Positions 47,101-60,328 of a DNA stretch of 64,000 nucleotides are shown here, one piece after another; the first letter of the stretch is position 1; every line of letters begins with the position of its first letter. The notes below the pieces were generated by a model. The model was not told where the DNA came from. It saw only the letters and a list, made by a program, of their open reading frames with translations, and ran no database searches. The position numbers and the translations under genes were made by a program. The stretch spans positions 12,668,854 to 12,732,853 of the forward strand of contig NC_136000.1 of assembly GCF_048128805.1 (NCBI RefSeq), written 5' to 3'. The stretch comes from Centroberyx gerrardi. Lineage: Eukaryota; Chordata; Actinopteri; Beryciformes; Berycidae.

Positions 47101-49756
47101 TTGATACACTGTGGTAGCAGGACATTGAAGACCTGGACCATTATGAAATGAAAGAAGAGGAGCCAGCAGACGGAAAAAAATCAGAAGATGACGGGATAGA
47201 AAAGGAAAATCTGGCCATCTTGGAGAAGATCCGTAAAAACCAGAGACAGGATCACTTGAATGTAAGTGCTCATGCAGTGTTACCTGTGGGTGGCTGTAAT
47301 AACATACCTTCTAATTTGCACAGTGTCCAGGTGTCTGTCCCTCTGACCGCCTGTGTAATGTGTGTTGCAGGGTGCAGTCTCTGGCTCAGTGCAAGCCTCA
47401 GACCGCCTAATGAAGGAACTCAGGGAGATCTACAGATCACAGAGTTACAAGACAGGTAACTGCTATGTGATTATTGCTGTTTTCTGATTTATTTACTTAT
47501 TTGTAGTTTTAGTTTTTAACTATCTCAGACTGAAGTAGAGTCCTTTGTCTTACTTATTTCGCAGGTATTTATTCAGTGGAACTAGTCAATGACAGCCTTT
47601 ATGAATGGCATGTCAAAATAAGGACGTAAGTTCTTCTCACATTCAGTTGTTTAAATATTTTCCAGCTTGCCTAATGTTATTATTCCGTTAGGTTTGACTT
47701 GTGTTGTGGTTCTTTGTTGCAGGGTAGACCCAGATAGTCCGTTACATAGTGACTTGCAGGTCTTAAAGGAAAAGGAAGGGGTGGACTACATTCTGCTCAA
47801 TTTCTCTTATAAAGTGAGTTATAAAGTGATCACATTTCTAGAGTGTTTTCTGAGGGAAAAATATTTTTTTCTCAAGACTCAAGATTTCCTTTTTTTTTAT
47901 ATGACAGGATAATTTTCCTTTTGACCCACCTTTTGTACGGGTAGTTTCACCTGTGCTCTCCGGAGGGTGAGTGTGTAGTGATTCCTCCCCTGCCCAGTTT
48001 GCTTATGAAAGGCTCTTAAGAAAGTATTCACTCCCTGTGACTTGGCCCACATTTGTTGTGCCACACAATTTTCAGTTGCATTTTGGACTTTCTTCAGATT
48101 TACTCACAGTACTCAATTGTCTCAAAGTGGAAGGAAATTGAAATACCACAAATGTAAAGTACCCACCCTCTTGCTTTAGCAGGGATGAATTGCCTGAGGG
48201 CAACATTTGCAAATGTTTCATATCATTTGTTGTTCTTGAGTGTAGTCCGTGCAAATGTGTTGATACTGTGCCTTGCTTGCTCACAAAATTGACATCAGAT
48301 CCCATGATGAATCTCTATAGGCTTTTAGGTGCTGATTGGACTCTATTTCATGTTGTTACTGCATAGTACAGGGTACGTGGCTCACTTTTGACTGGCTACA
48401 AAGTATCGTCCCTGCGACTTGAAATTAAATAAAACAATCACCCTTGCACCATTATGATCGGACTTATGAAAGAATTTGAACTAGATTTTGTTGCCAACCA
48501 CATATTTCACACACTGTGATATAATTACGTCTTGCACCTAAAATCCTACAGTGATTCTTTGAAGGGTCCTGATGTTAGAAAAAAGGCATAAACAAATTTG
48601 CTAGGAAATCACCATTCAAAAGTTATTGTTGAATCTGAAAGTTGCATTCACAACAGTTTCTGGAGTTTAATTTCCTCTTTGAGAGAATGGAAAACTTACA
48701 ACATCTCTCACAGAAATGCCAAAGAAGTACATTGTGAAATCACTTTGAAGCACAACAAATTTGCAAAAAGTCAAGTGAATACTTTCTTGAACAAATGTGC
48801 ATACCAGCTTTAAAACATTAAACACTCATTCCTTACATTCCACTTATTTGTTTTGTTATTTCAGTTATGTTCTAGGAGGAGGGGCCTTGTGCATGGAACT
48901 TCTCACAAAACAGGTATAAAAATGAGTTTGATGCAGCTTATAACGCACTTTCTCCTTGACTCAAATAGCTGAAGAAATTGAATTATGTTTTTTTTTTATT
49001 GTGTGTGTTTTGTCAGGGCTGGAGCAGTGCCTATTCCATAGAATCTGTTATTATGCAGATAAACGCGACCCTTGTCAAAGGAAAAGCCAGGGTGCAGTTT
49101 GGAGCCAATAAGGTAAATGTATGTCAACATCTATTATATAGCACTTTCAGAAATCAAGTGAAGAGAAAAATCTGTCTGAGCTGAATCATACTGGAATTTT
49201 ATTGTCGATTGTCATAGGAATGCTTGCATAATTCTTGTTAGCATCTTCTCCCTCAATGCATCTAACAGCACATGATTTGTTTCCCAGAACCAGTACAATC
49301 TTGCCAGAGCACAACAGTCATACAAATCCCTTGTGCAGATTCATGAAAAGAATGGTAAGTAACAGTTTTTTTTCATACTTTATTTGTATTCTTTTAATAG
49401 GGTTATAAACAGAAGTCAGTAAAAGCAAAAAACAGAAATTTAAGAGGGGAGTAGGTTCCCTTTTTTTTTAAACAGTTCACACTCAAAAAAAGGGTTTAAG
49501 CTGTCAACCTCTCAATTTGCCTGCAATATACTATCTATTTGTCCCAATAAGCCTCACCTTTGTCTTTTTGTAGTCTTTGAGTGAAAGTCAATCATTCCAT
49601 ACTGTGTATATACAATCAACTATATTCTAAGTAACTGTGTCTGAATACTTGGGGCTCATTAGATAGACTGTATTACAATGGTATAGATCCATTAGCATAG
49701 GGGTTTCTGTTTTTGTTGTTGCAGGCTGGTACACACCTCCAAAAGAGGATGGATAA
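44200..49756 (+). CDS. ube2q2: ubiquitin-conjugating enzyme E2 Q2
   Basis: E2 enzyme that accepts ubiquitin from E1 on a cysteine and passes it to substrates. Thirteen coding exons: 44200-44358, 46476-46580, 46733-46855, 46946-47002, 47121-47261, 47371-47455, 47565-47625, 47723-47813, 47908-47966, 48865-48913, 49017-49112, 49288-49354, 49725-49756. Sum 1125 nt, 374 residues, matching the usual 375. The N-terminal RWD-like part begins [17 protein letters not shown]. An acidic linker ([20 protein letters not shown]) precedes the UBC fold, with [13 protein letters not shown] and the catalytic cysteine C303 in [10 protein letters not shown], then [15 protein letters not shown]. The C-terminus is [10 protein letters not shown]. 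The [10 protein letters not shown] start and the short N-terminus indicate Q2, not Q1. All junctions are GT/AG and in phase; the exon 4 donor (GTGTCT) is weak. Intact gene. Confidence 0.97.
44359..46475 (+). other. ube2q2 intron 1
   Basis: About 2.1 kb of unique-looking non-coding sequence between GTAAGG and TTGCAG. I see no repeat or gene in it. Confidence 0.7.
48012..48800. mobile_element. MITE-like DNA transposon in ube2q2 intron 9
   Basis: The left end AAGAAAGTATTCACTCCCTG returns inverted at the right end (CAAGTGAATACTTTCTTGAA, 48772-48791). The interior is non-coding. The 'agtattcac' ends resemble a widespread fish DNA-transposon-derived repeat. Target duplication not resolved, superfamily not assigned. 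Confidence 0.7.
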
Positions 49757-52420
49757 GGAGCTACTACCACTATGCACTGGGAACACATGTCTTTGGGTCA
49801 AAATATCTTGTTTTCTTTGGAATATTTTCCCCCCTCTGACTTACTGGGAATATATCATCTTTCTCATGGAAACCGACTGGCAAAATCTTCCATCTCGTTG
49901 GCTCGACGGACAAGTATTCCTCCGCTCCGCTGTGGGGCAAGACTTTACTCTGGTATCACTTTGCTTCTCGCCTCAGTGTTCTGCTGAGGAGAGTGATGTG
50001 AGGGTATCGGTAGTCCTGTTTCTCTTTAAATATGCTCATTTGTCTTTTCGAAAACCTTTCCTCCCTTTAAATGTGGGGAAATGCTTTTTTTCCTTTTAGC
50101 TGCTTTAAGAAAGTGGGCTTGACAAACAATCAGTTCCCCCTCTTAAATGGGAATTTTAAAAGAAGATGGATACTGAAGCTCTTGAAGTGGCACCTCACTG
50201 CAACTGTTTTTATTGACAGCGCTCCCCCCCCCCCCTCCTTTTTGAAAGTTTACTGGTACACAATGCAGATATTGTTAAAGAAATATTATTCAGCAAAATT
50301 ATTTTTATGGTTTGATGAACATCCCAGACGATTTTCATATTTAGGAACCGTGTCTTTAAACTGAGATAGCATCTCCTAGCTCCTACTTTTTAGCATAAAG
50401 CTATTCAAAGCAACAAATAATATTTGGGCCAAGCAAAATCAAAATGCTGTAATGGTGCTGAACTGAGATCAATGGTAGATGGTGAACAAATCCACCTGTG
50501 TTTAATACTTAAAACAGGACCGATGGATATGGACCGTCTCAGAAGTACAGTTAGTATAGCTTGGCAAGAGGGCATCGAAAAGTGTTCACAAGAAAAGGAA
50601 AACATGCGTATTATGGCATCTGTTGGAGGCTCAAACAGACAAATGTTAAAGCTGATGAGGTCTTTTTACCTTCTTTCTATTAACACAGACCCTGCAAGTG
50701 CTCAGTTTGGCTACAGATCATTCTATTGATTATATCAAAAGAGAGCGCTGGCTGATTTGATGCTGAGAATGAGGCGCTGCATGTGCACAGAGATGTTAAC
50801 ACCTTGCACAGCGGCCTGCTCATGACCACTGCTGTATCCCACATTTGGAATATACTTGGATTCAGTGACAAAGTCAATCTGTTAGACAGAACCATGCCAG
50901 GATGGGCTTTTAAAGCGGACATAAATGAAAAATGTTTAGGGTGTGTGATTTTTCCATTCTACCCATTCCTGCAGCAAATTAGTATGCCATATGTTCTTGA
51001 CAAATATTGATTGTAGTGGTTTCTCCCCTGCCCAGTTTACATTTGAAACTGCTACCTTGTTACATGACATTACATGCAGCTGGATCCATCCCATACCATG
51101 TATCTCCTCCTGTACTCTGCTGTCTCCTCGTTTGTGGAGCCTTTTCAGTCAGGGACTGAAAGGACATCATTTGCCAGGAGTTTGTTTGCTACCATAATAT
51201 ACCAAGGATGTGTTTTGCTGTCGCTGTTGGTGTGTAATAAGAAGGATCATTGTAGTGTAATAAGAATTACTCTGAAACGTAGAACGCCCATATTAAACTG
51301 TTTAAAGTTTAACTTTGACCATGCAATATAGTACAACATCAGTACTATTGTTCCCCAGACCACAGGACAAACACTGTATCTACCAATCTATTGGATCTTT
51401 TGCAGTTTATTTCTTAACACTGTCTGCAAAAGTAGGTTTGAATGACAACTCAGGTAACAAACAATACTTAGGAGGGGAATATGTAGATGAAAATGTTCAG
51501 TTATGGTTTATTTTATGGATGAATTAATGCTCTGTACCTCTGAAGTTTAGACTTATCCACTCACTGAACTGATTGTTGTCAAAAAAAAAAACGTCTGTAA
51601 TGAGCTTTACATTGTTATGGGTTACATTCTGACTGAAGTTTCCTCTAATATATTTCAAGCAATGTAAGAGGGAGGGCATTTACACTGTTGAAAGATCACA
51701 TTTTAACAGGATTGTATTAGCATGATTTCCACCTCATGCTATGGCTCATCAATACCCGCTGTATTATTTTGTCTTTATCCCCCCAAATACTAAAGATGTT
51801 TGTTTTTCAGAGTGTGGGCGGTCTTAAGATTGTCCTGATTGTGAACATATTTGCACAAATGGCGAGATTGTGCCTAGAGAGGTCAATACAATAACAAATA
51901 AGTTCTGATCTAAATCTTTTAAAATCGATTTCTCAACACACTGCTTTACATCCTATTGTTACATGTCTGAAATATCTGGGGGAATAGTTATTGGGTGATT
52001 AACAGGATACTGTCCAGTACAGCACAGAAAAGATGGACCATAAACTTGTGCATCCTTTAAGGTTTAAATACAAAACCCCTACAGAGCCTTTATACACCTG
52101 TGTAATTGCCTCCCTCCAAAAATGCCAAAACTGGTCAGAGGGGATGTGGAGAGATTCGAGTTTGATAGTCAGTCATGCCGTGGTGAATAGATTTGCACGC
52201 TTCTCTTTAACTGGACAGTGTATTGAAAAGGTTCATCTATCTCAATTGTGAATTCATTTTCTGGCACCAACAGATGGTTGGCAGATTATCAAGTCTGGCA
52301 CCGTTGGCATGCTTTGGGTTTCTTTTGTTTTTCATTTTCCATTTAAAGAAATTTTGACCATGTACAGTAATTTGTAAACTTGCATCAAGTTTATGAATAA
52401 AGAATTTTAAGATTATTCCT
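49757..52420 (+). other. ube2q2: ube2q2 3' UTR
   Basis: About 2.6 kb after the stop, with scattered short frames that match nothing. The most convincing polyadenylation signal is AATAAA at 52396-52401. A C-run lies at 50223-50236. The extent of the UTR is inferred from that signal; earlier signals could be used. Confidence 0.6.
52396..52401 (+). terminator. ube2q2: AATAAA polyadenylation signal of ube2q2
   Basis: Canonical hexamer in an AT-rich context, followed within about 40 bases by a GT/T-rich stretch (TTCCTGTGTTGCCCGTTTC). Confidence 0.55.
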
Positions 52421-52605
52421 GTGTTGCCCGTTTCACTCTGTTTATTATTTGAGATGCTTGATTACTAAATAGAGCATGGTTGATTAGCGATACTCAATGG
52501 CCTGTGTGTTGATCGGTTTAAGCTGAAAATTGGCCTAAAAGCTACACAGATAGAGGTTTTTAACTCCATTTGTAAAACATAAATTGGATGTGTTTAAATT
52601 TGGGC

Positions 52606-53092
52606 TAGACTGATATATCGGGCCGATATTAGGCTTTTATAAAATACCAGATATCGGCCAGTCATGTCGTCCCTTGGTGATATGATGGAGGTTCCTCCCT
52701 GACTACAGTGACATAAAAACAGCCTGTAAGACCTGAAATTAAATTTTGTTTTATTTAATTGTTCAACTGGTTTTGCAAATTATTATTATAGGTGCAGTGG
52801 GTCGCCCCGCCTTATGGAGCTGAAAAAACAGGTTCCAGTGGAGAGTTTTAGTGTCCCATGATGAGCTAAAATCTGTTCCAGAGGCTTTTCCACCTGCCAA
52901 GAATAAAACTCTGGTGGAAACAAAAAATACTAGTATTTTTTTTGGCATGAAAATGGTAAATTTTAAAGCCATTGAATATCAGCTATTGGCAACGTAAGTA
53001 TAAAAATATCTGTATCAATATTGGCCTTCAAAAGAAAATATCTGTATCAATACTGGCCTTCAAAAACCCACATCAGCTGAACCCTAGCTCTA
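52606..53092. mobile_element. MITE-like repeat between ube2q2 and scamp5
   Basis: The left end GGGCTAGACTGATATATCGG and right end CATCAGCTGAACCCTAGC form imperfect inverted repeats. Tandem ATATCTGTATCAATA-TTGGCCTTCAAAA units lie near the right end. Such 'GATATATCGGCCGATAT' repeats are common in vertebrate genomes. No coding content. Confidence 0.6.
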
Positions 53093-56000
53093 ATACTTGC
53101 ATGGTGCATGGTGGTGAAAGACTATTGACCGATTCCTGAATTTGTTCAGTGGTCCATGTGACTGTTGCCAGTTTGATTATAAGGCAGGTCTACAGTAATC
53201 AATAAAGAATTTCATTACTGACCTACAGAGCTGTTAACTGCGTGAGTAGTGAAACTTCGGAAAATGTCTTCAAAGTATTTCTCCTGTCCCTACAAAAGCA
53301 TTGTAGGTACAGAAGTGGACTGTACATCATTTAATAGCAATTCTAAGTGTAATCTTTGTTGATATGAATCGATAACCATAGTCATGACCTTTGACCTTTC
53401 AGATGCACAAAAGGTAGTTAACTGCTGTTTGCCGTGGGCAGAATGGCTCTGGGTAGTACAGTATGTGGAAGCCCTGGATGTTGTCAGCTTGAGAAACTCA
53501 CCAAATAACTCTTGACAACAGGATGCAACAAGAACTGTTTAATATCTATTAGGGTAAGACCAAATAATACAAAAGTAATACACAAAAATGTATTCCTCAT
53601 TTACTTCACTCATCATGGAGACACAGCCTCCTCAAACGTTTTGTACTATCCACCTAATTAGAGCATGTTCCTATTGAATGTGTTTATCCATGGCAATAAT
53701 TTACCTCACCTCAAGTAATTATACAGTTATAATATATCTACTTATATGTTATAGTACATGATAATACATATCAAACAACATACAGTACATGAGGGAACGA
53801 GGGGGGAGTCGGGTCAGTGGTGAGAAATGGCCGTCAGAAGCTTTGATACAGCATGGCCGACAACATGAAATGCGGAGTATAGCTGTCCAATGCACTGCAG
53901 TTGCTGCCGATAAACTATACAGTTGTAACTCCAATAATCACATTTACTGTGCCTCATATGTACACATGGCAAAATGTTTGGATTGATCCAAAATTCACCA
54001 AGACCATAGTTCACTTGACTACACAGAAAAGTAGCTTGTTTGTTCATCTTTGTGCAGACTTTACACTTAATTAGAACGGAGCAGCTCAACTCACTGTGCA
54101 TTTAACAGCAGATGAGCATGTGAATGGCAAGGTTAACAGGATTATATTTCATAACTAATGTGCTTCTGCTGGTGAAAATGTTAGGTGATTGTAACATATT
54201 TGTGGTGTCCAACTTGAAAACAGGCCTGTTCTCAATGCATAACATAAAAGCTTATGTTATGTTCCTTTACATGTTCATTTATATGTACTGTATATACGAA
54301 GCCTGCACAACAGGACCCCACTTGATAATAATAGTTTCTTTTGCTCCATTGATTTACGTTTCTATTGCTCCAGTATATGTGAGTCGCTGTGAATTTGATT
54401 GGCACTGAGGTCCACTGTGTGAAAAGTTCCCTCAGTGTGAACATTGTTTAAACTTTTCAAAATAATACTAAAAAAAGAAAAAACATTTTCAAAATTTGTT
54501 ACCCATAGCCATGGAAAGACACAAAGAACATGTGCTTCAAACTCATCCACACATCATCCAAAATACACACACAAAAAAAAACATAGGTCGATACAAAACA
54601 ACAACTGAAAAGTAAAAGAAAAATAGCCTATTGAATATCACATCATCACAATCAGACAAGACAACTCACAGGTTTTGAAATAACTAGCATTCAGATACAT
54701 ATCTTCACATGTGTTTCAAGTCTAATACTGTATTACTGTAATAACCATCTATCGATTGAAGAATTTTTCAAAGCCGACTTGTTAGTCAAGTGACACGAGG
54801 CGAAATCTTCTCACTGAAATATGAAATCAATATGACATTTGGCTCTAAATGAACAGGTCGAGCCTCACGAGGGCGAGACGTAAATATTCTCTTCCAATTT
54901 CAGGTCATGAAGAAATTATTTGCTTGAATTTATATTCAATTTTTTGTTGTTTTTTTTTGTTTTTATAAATACCATATTACATCTACTCATGGAATAACAT
55001 CAACAGCCACACAATGACACACTGAGGCCCGAAATCCAGAGCTTCAGAAATAAGTATTCATTTAAGCATTTACATGTAGGGGTTAGTGGGAGAATTTGCC
55101 GAGGGGAATAACATCCATTACTTCATACAATGCTATGACCACCTACAACATTGAATATTATTAGTATTAGTATTATTATTCATGTCCTACTGCCTCTCTG
55201 ACAGAAGTATTTTGGTATTCTTTACCTTTTAGCCTGTACAACATCGACTTGGAATGTTTTATCCAATGAACTGCGATCCTCAATACTGTATGTGCTTCAC
55301 TTTAAGATGTAATAGTTCTTCAGCTGATGGCAGCAGCGTAACATGGCCGCTCTGAACACATAACCAGTGCATAATGACAAACCAAACGCCCCTAATGGTT
55401 GATGACGGTGGTAATAGGAGACAAAGCCCACAGTGTTTTTATTTCAGGGCTTTACAGGTGGGATCCAACACAAACTCTCCCACCTTTCCTGAGAATGTAA
55501 GAAATGCTAAATAAAATTGAAAGGCTTGCTGACAGGGCAACTTCTCGTCGATACAAAAATCATGTATCCAGAATATCAACTGTAATAGTTTTGAAAGCAT
55601 CATGCTTTCTATGTTTAGGATTTAAAAGTTTTAACTCTAGAAATTCAACTGTGCTCAATAGTCCAAGTACCTGCCTGATAATATAAAGCGAGATACTGCT
55701 TTGAACAAATGGTGTTATTTGATATATTTTTTACACATCTTCACTACACATCCATTTTTTCCTTTTTTATATTTTCAAATGCTGATTAAAATTTTTTGAT
55801 TTTTGACCAATTTACACCTTTTTACCAAGAAAAATAGGAACAAAGTTTACATACAAAGTAAGAAAACTTAAAAGTTCAACTTCTTGGCCAACATTAAAGG
55901 GATAACGAACTCCAAAACACATACTTGTGATTTTGACTTTACCCTAGCCTTCGTGGGAAATCATTTCTCTTTCAAATTTTCTTGCAATTTTGTATTAAAG

Positions 56001-56653
56001 ACTTTTCCCACTGTGAATTGTGGCCGACTTTTACAAAAGGGACCTCTGACAAAACTGTAAAATCGTCACGTTTATAAGCATCCATGTACAGTACGATCGA
56101 TTGTATTTTTAGGGGCATTGTGCCTTCAAGGCTAAATGAAAGTAAACATTCTGTGACACTACAGCAATTACTTTAAAAAAAGAACAAAGGTAAGTAAAAG
56201 CTTTTTTTAAAGTGTGACACATAGAGGCCGAGAATTCAATTTTACGCACTGTGTTGACCCAGATCAATCTAGCTGAATGAACTGATGAACCACAGGGGAT
56301 TGGTTTTATCTATATTATGTGTCTTTGTCGGAAAGCAACACACACTTACATTGACCAGGTAACTGTTAACAGCGTGAGTGGTAAAAAAAACTAATGTGCA
56401 TCCTTTTGGTGGCTTCAACAGCTTTTTAATAACCAGCTGTTCATGTACATGTTAACTTACTTAAATTCTACACTCCTACGTATGTCAAAATTCGGTAAAA
56501 GTACCTTTCCACCAAAACAATACATTGCTCTACATTTGTCTTTTAGAATTCAGCTTGTACAGTGTTACGATGAAGGGCACCTAATTCTGAATTGTGTTCT
56601 TAATTGATCCCTTTTTGTGTCTCCCACTTCCCTGCCTCGCCCCCTCCTCCGCC
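53093..56653 (-). other. convergent intergenic region and probable scamp5 3' UTR
   Basis: No coding sequence beyond short unmatched frames. SCAMP5 has a long 3' UTR in other vertebrates, so much of 54400-56653 probably belongs to the scamp5 transcript; TTTATT at about 55438 and elsewhere could be its AATAAA on the minus strand. The end cannot be fixed from sequence alone. Confidence 0.45.
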
Positions 56654-59600
56654 CTACATGGGGTCGTCGTAGTTGTAGGTGGGAGCTGCTGAGTACTGGT
56701 TCTGCTGCTGCTGCATGGCTCCCTGGGCGGCTCCCATGGCCGCCTGCTGCGCCGCCTGCTGGACGTGGGGGTTCTTCCAGGCCCCGGTGGTCCACTCCTC
56801 CTGGGCCTTCCCCAGGCTGCCGCCGCTGCCACGGTAGAAGTTATGAACCTGTACAAGTAAAAAAGACGGCGTATGAAAGTCACAAGCCATTTAAACCATC
56901 AGTATTGTGTTGTAGAGTTTGTTATAGAGTCTTTGGTCACACTTTAGTCCAATATTTAGCTCTTATCACACTCCCCAACCTACAATAGTGGGTAACAATA
57001 GCGTGAAAAGCAGTCTATAGATATCTATCTATGTCTATGTCTGGGTTAGGGTTAATAAGGCCGGGGTTAAGGTTAGAAATAATAATAATACCTTTTATTT
57101 GTATAGCAAAACAGGATCAGGGCTAGAGTTACCATAGTCTATAGAGATGAAGCAAATAGGGTAAGTGACACTTTGTTGAACACCTACTTTTTGTCACCTG
57201 ATAGTAGAGTATCAACATTGGACTATGCAAATAAAGTGTTACCAAGCCATAAAGTCTTTTTAACAAACAAACCAACAAAATGCCCTCTGTTGCTTCTGTG
57301 CAAGCTAGACAACTGGTTGGGTATGTTTCAGTTAACAGACTTTACTATGAAGAAGTATTAATTTTCACAGCACCTTTGTGAGGGCGATGAAGGAGAGCAC
57401 GGCTACAGCAGTAAACATGATGGTGGGAATCAGCATGACCACAGCTGAGCCGATGTTGGTGCTGAAGAAGGTGATGGTAGCCAGCCAGCCGCTGATGGGA
57501 AGAAACAAAGAGATTAGAATTAGGTTAGATTAGGATTCACTGCAGATTTACCGTTACAATTCAGGATTAGACACTTAATTCTTAGTTATATTCCTGACTG
57601 TCCAACTTCCCTGTGTAATTTTATTCTCTACCCACTCCACACTCACGCATATTGAAGGGCATTTCACTCACAATTCATCTGAACTCTATTTTGTCCACCC
57701 ATTTGAAATTGATTCTATCAGAAACTGTTTTGCTTTAATTCATTAAATACTATTCATCTTGTTTGATATGAATTCTATAAAAGCCTTATTCACTCTATTA
57801 AAACAACTTATGAAATTGAAAACTATATATTCCCAACAAGATCTACATGTGAGGCTTTTGGTCATGCTATTTTTCCATCTGTGTATTTTCAATGAATTTT
57901 AACACAGCTAGAGTTGCATGTCCAATGACATCACTCTGAGGACTTTTTTCCCACACTTCCCACACTCACTTGAACATCAAATTCAAGGATTTTTCAATGA
58001 CTCACAAGGTCCTGTTTGGTGAAATTCAAGGACTCGACATTGGGATGTTTTGGGGTAAGAATTAGACATCATACAGATTCATTTTTTACTGCTGATCTTG
58101 TCAAGTCAAGAAATGCTGATGAAATACTGATGAATTTGGATGCAATGTTTGATTTAAAAAATCAAGTGCTTTCAAGCTCCTCCATTCATTTTCAAAAACA
58201 TTTTTTATAAATGTACATTTTTTAACATGTTTTATTTTTCTCAAATCCACAAACTTTCAAGGATTTCCGAGGCCCGTGTGAACACTGTGCCCATACTTGG
58301 CCTTCTGTGAGTACAGCACAGGATCACCTCCCTTCAGATTTTGATTGGACACTGTTCTGTAAATCACTTGCAGATTGATGGCATCACTACTGGCACCCTT
58401 TGAAAGTGGACCAGTACTAACTTTGGTTAGGGGAACATAGAGGAAATCCTGCTGTACAGTGGACTGTACTGGGGATGACATGGTACACCAAGGTGGTGGA
58501 CAAAACATATTAGGTATTTGTATTTCATATTACACATAGCCTAGTGGATATTTGTGCTTCATAATAACAATCTGCTCTGAGCTCTTACCACACTCCCCAA
58601 CCTGGGATGCCAACTGTCTGGATAATACTGATCACAACCTGGGCCATGAAGACGAAGAAGAAAGCCATAAAGTTGAAAGAGCTGTCGGTCCTGCAAGAGA
58701 GGAAAGCCCACTCAGTATCAGACATGATCTGATTCAGCAGAAACAAATGCAGTGTAGCCGCAGAGCGTAACCGACTCACTTGAAGGCCTTGTAGATGGGC
58801 CTGAACCAGCACACATAGGAGCAGGGGGTGAAGAGGATGAGCCACAGGATGGCCATGCCAAAGTTGGTGGCTCCGCCCCCGCCACACATCCAGGCCAGAC
58901 AGCCAATTAGATTAACCGCCAATGTGGCACTATTCACTGTCAACATCACAGAGAGGGAGCAGGGATGACAAACATGAGTAGAGCAAAACCAGAAGACTGA
59001 ACACATAAACTTCTACGGCTAAATCTGTGCAGACAAACAGCATTTTCCATAATTTAATATAAACTAATCACTATTAATCTCAATAGCTAATCAAGATCTA
59101 AATTAAATTCTAGACTAAAGCTACAATAATTAATTGTAGATTAGAGCTACAATCTATTTAGCACACGCAACATACATTGTCTACTCTACAAAAACCAAAC
59201 ATGAGTAAACTAATCAATTATTTCTACTGTGTTTTGTTTTTTTTAGACAAGACTTACATTTAAGTTTTCAAATGGCAGAACCTATGTGATGATGAAAAAG
59301 ATATCATACTCATAAATATTACAGTAACACTTCTGTCATCTACTGTTATCACATAGTTCAGGAAAAGAACATTATTATGGTCATTAATATGGTAAAAATT
59401 CAAATAACAGGTTACACAAAATTGCCCACACCCTAAAATGTATTCTATTATAAAAGTAGCCTTTCACTCTGAACTCTGAGTTTGTGTTACCTTAAGTAAC
59501 ATTTCGGTGCTCAAAACAAAGAGCAAATAGCAACTGTGTTAGACAAAGTTAGACACGATATTGCAAAATACACACAAGAATACATCAGAATGGAAAAAAC

Positions 59601-60251
59601 ATATTTGTCTGGCTTGGTGCCAGGACTTGAGACAGTAAACCTTGCCATACCGGACTGTCTTTTGTGTTTGGCAAGCATAATATTTTGGGTAAAACAAAGT
59701 GACACCACATGACACAACAGAAGCAGAGGAGGGGGTTAACAGTTTATGTCACGATGCAAGCAATTTAAATGCTGAAACTGAAGTTGTTGTTAGCAATATT
59801 AAGAACTGACTGTATTGCAAGCCAACAGCCAACACCTACAGCCTGTGCTGCAGACGCTGCCTCGTCCCTAAACATCACACTCACATATCCATAAGTAATA
59901 GAGCCTCTTGCACATGGTGCGACGCTGGTCTGGGATCTCATTGAAGTCCTGGTAGAAACACGGCTTCAGAGGGATGAATCGAGGCAGGGGAGGGAAGTTG
60001 TTTTCTAGGATACAAACACACAGTTCCACATGCCTCAGATGAAACTACTAACAAACCTAATTCATAAAAAAATCTGATCTGAAAGACAGATGAATAAAGG
60101 TGCAGACTTTGATGACTAAGCTTTATAGTGGCCTTGATTTTGCATAAATAGCCAATTTCGCCCATATTCTTCACAATCAAATGCACCTTGTGGTTGAATG
60201 GAAACAGGACCAGGCCTATATTTTTGGCTATAGATGTAGCTTACCTGCCAT
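56654..60251 (-). CDS. scamp5: secretory carrier-associated membrane protein 5
   Basis: Four-helix membrane protein of synaptic vesicles and the trans-Golgi, involved in regulated exocytosis and vesicle recycling (family knowledge). Six coding exons on the minus strand: 60251-60245, 60004-59885, 58936-58780, 58690-58589, 57491-57374, 56848-56654. They sum to 699 nt, 232 residues (usual length 235). N-terminus [20 protein letters not shown] has no NPF repeats, as expected for SCAMP5 and not SCAMP1-3. Helices: [47 protein letters not shown] and [21 protein letters not shown]. The conserved cytosolic loop [11 protein letters not shown] lies between helices 2 and 3. The tail has [19 protein letters not shown] and a Gln/Ala-rich end. 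All splice sites are GT/AG with closed phases. The first coding exon starts after CTTTGCAG near 60329, so at least one non-coding exon lies upstream. Confidence 0.97.
56849..59884 (-). other. scamp5 introns 2-5
   Basis: Intervals 56849-57373, 57492-58588, 58691-58779 and 58937-59884 are non-coding. I see AT-rich sequence and short ATA/AAT runs (for example 57078-57095) but no defined transposon. Confidence 0.6.
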
Positions 60252-60328
60252 GGTGACCACTCAGTTTGTTCCTCCACTTGCAAATAGACGCACAGACTTC
60301 AATCTCAACTTGCCTTGAAGATGAAACT

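Noticed and set aside
50071-51527. Several short plus-strand frames after ube2q2
   Set aside because: They lie in the 3' UTR, overlap in different frames and show no family motif or splice structure.
56617-56988. Plus-strand frame of 123 codons rich in Pro, Arg and Ser
   Set aside because: It is the antisense of the last scamp5 exon.
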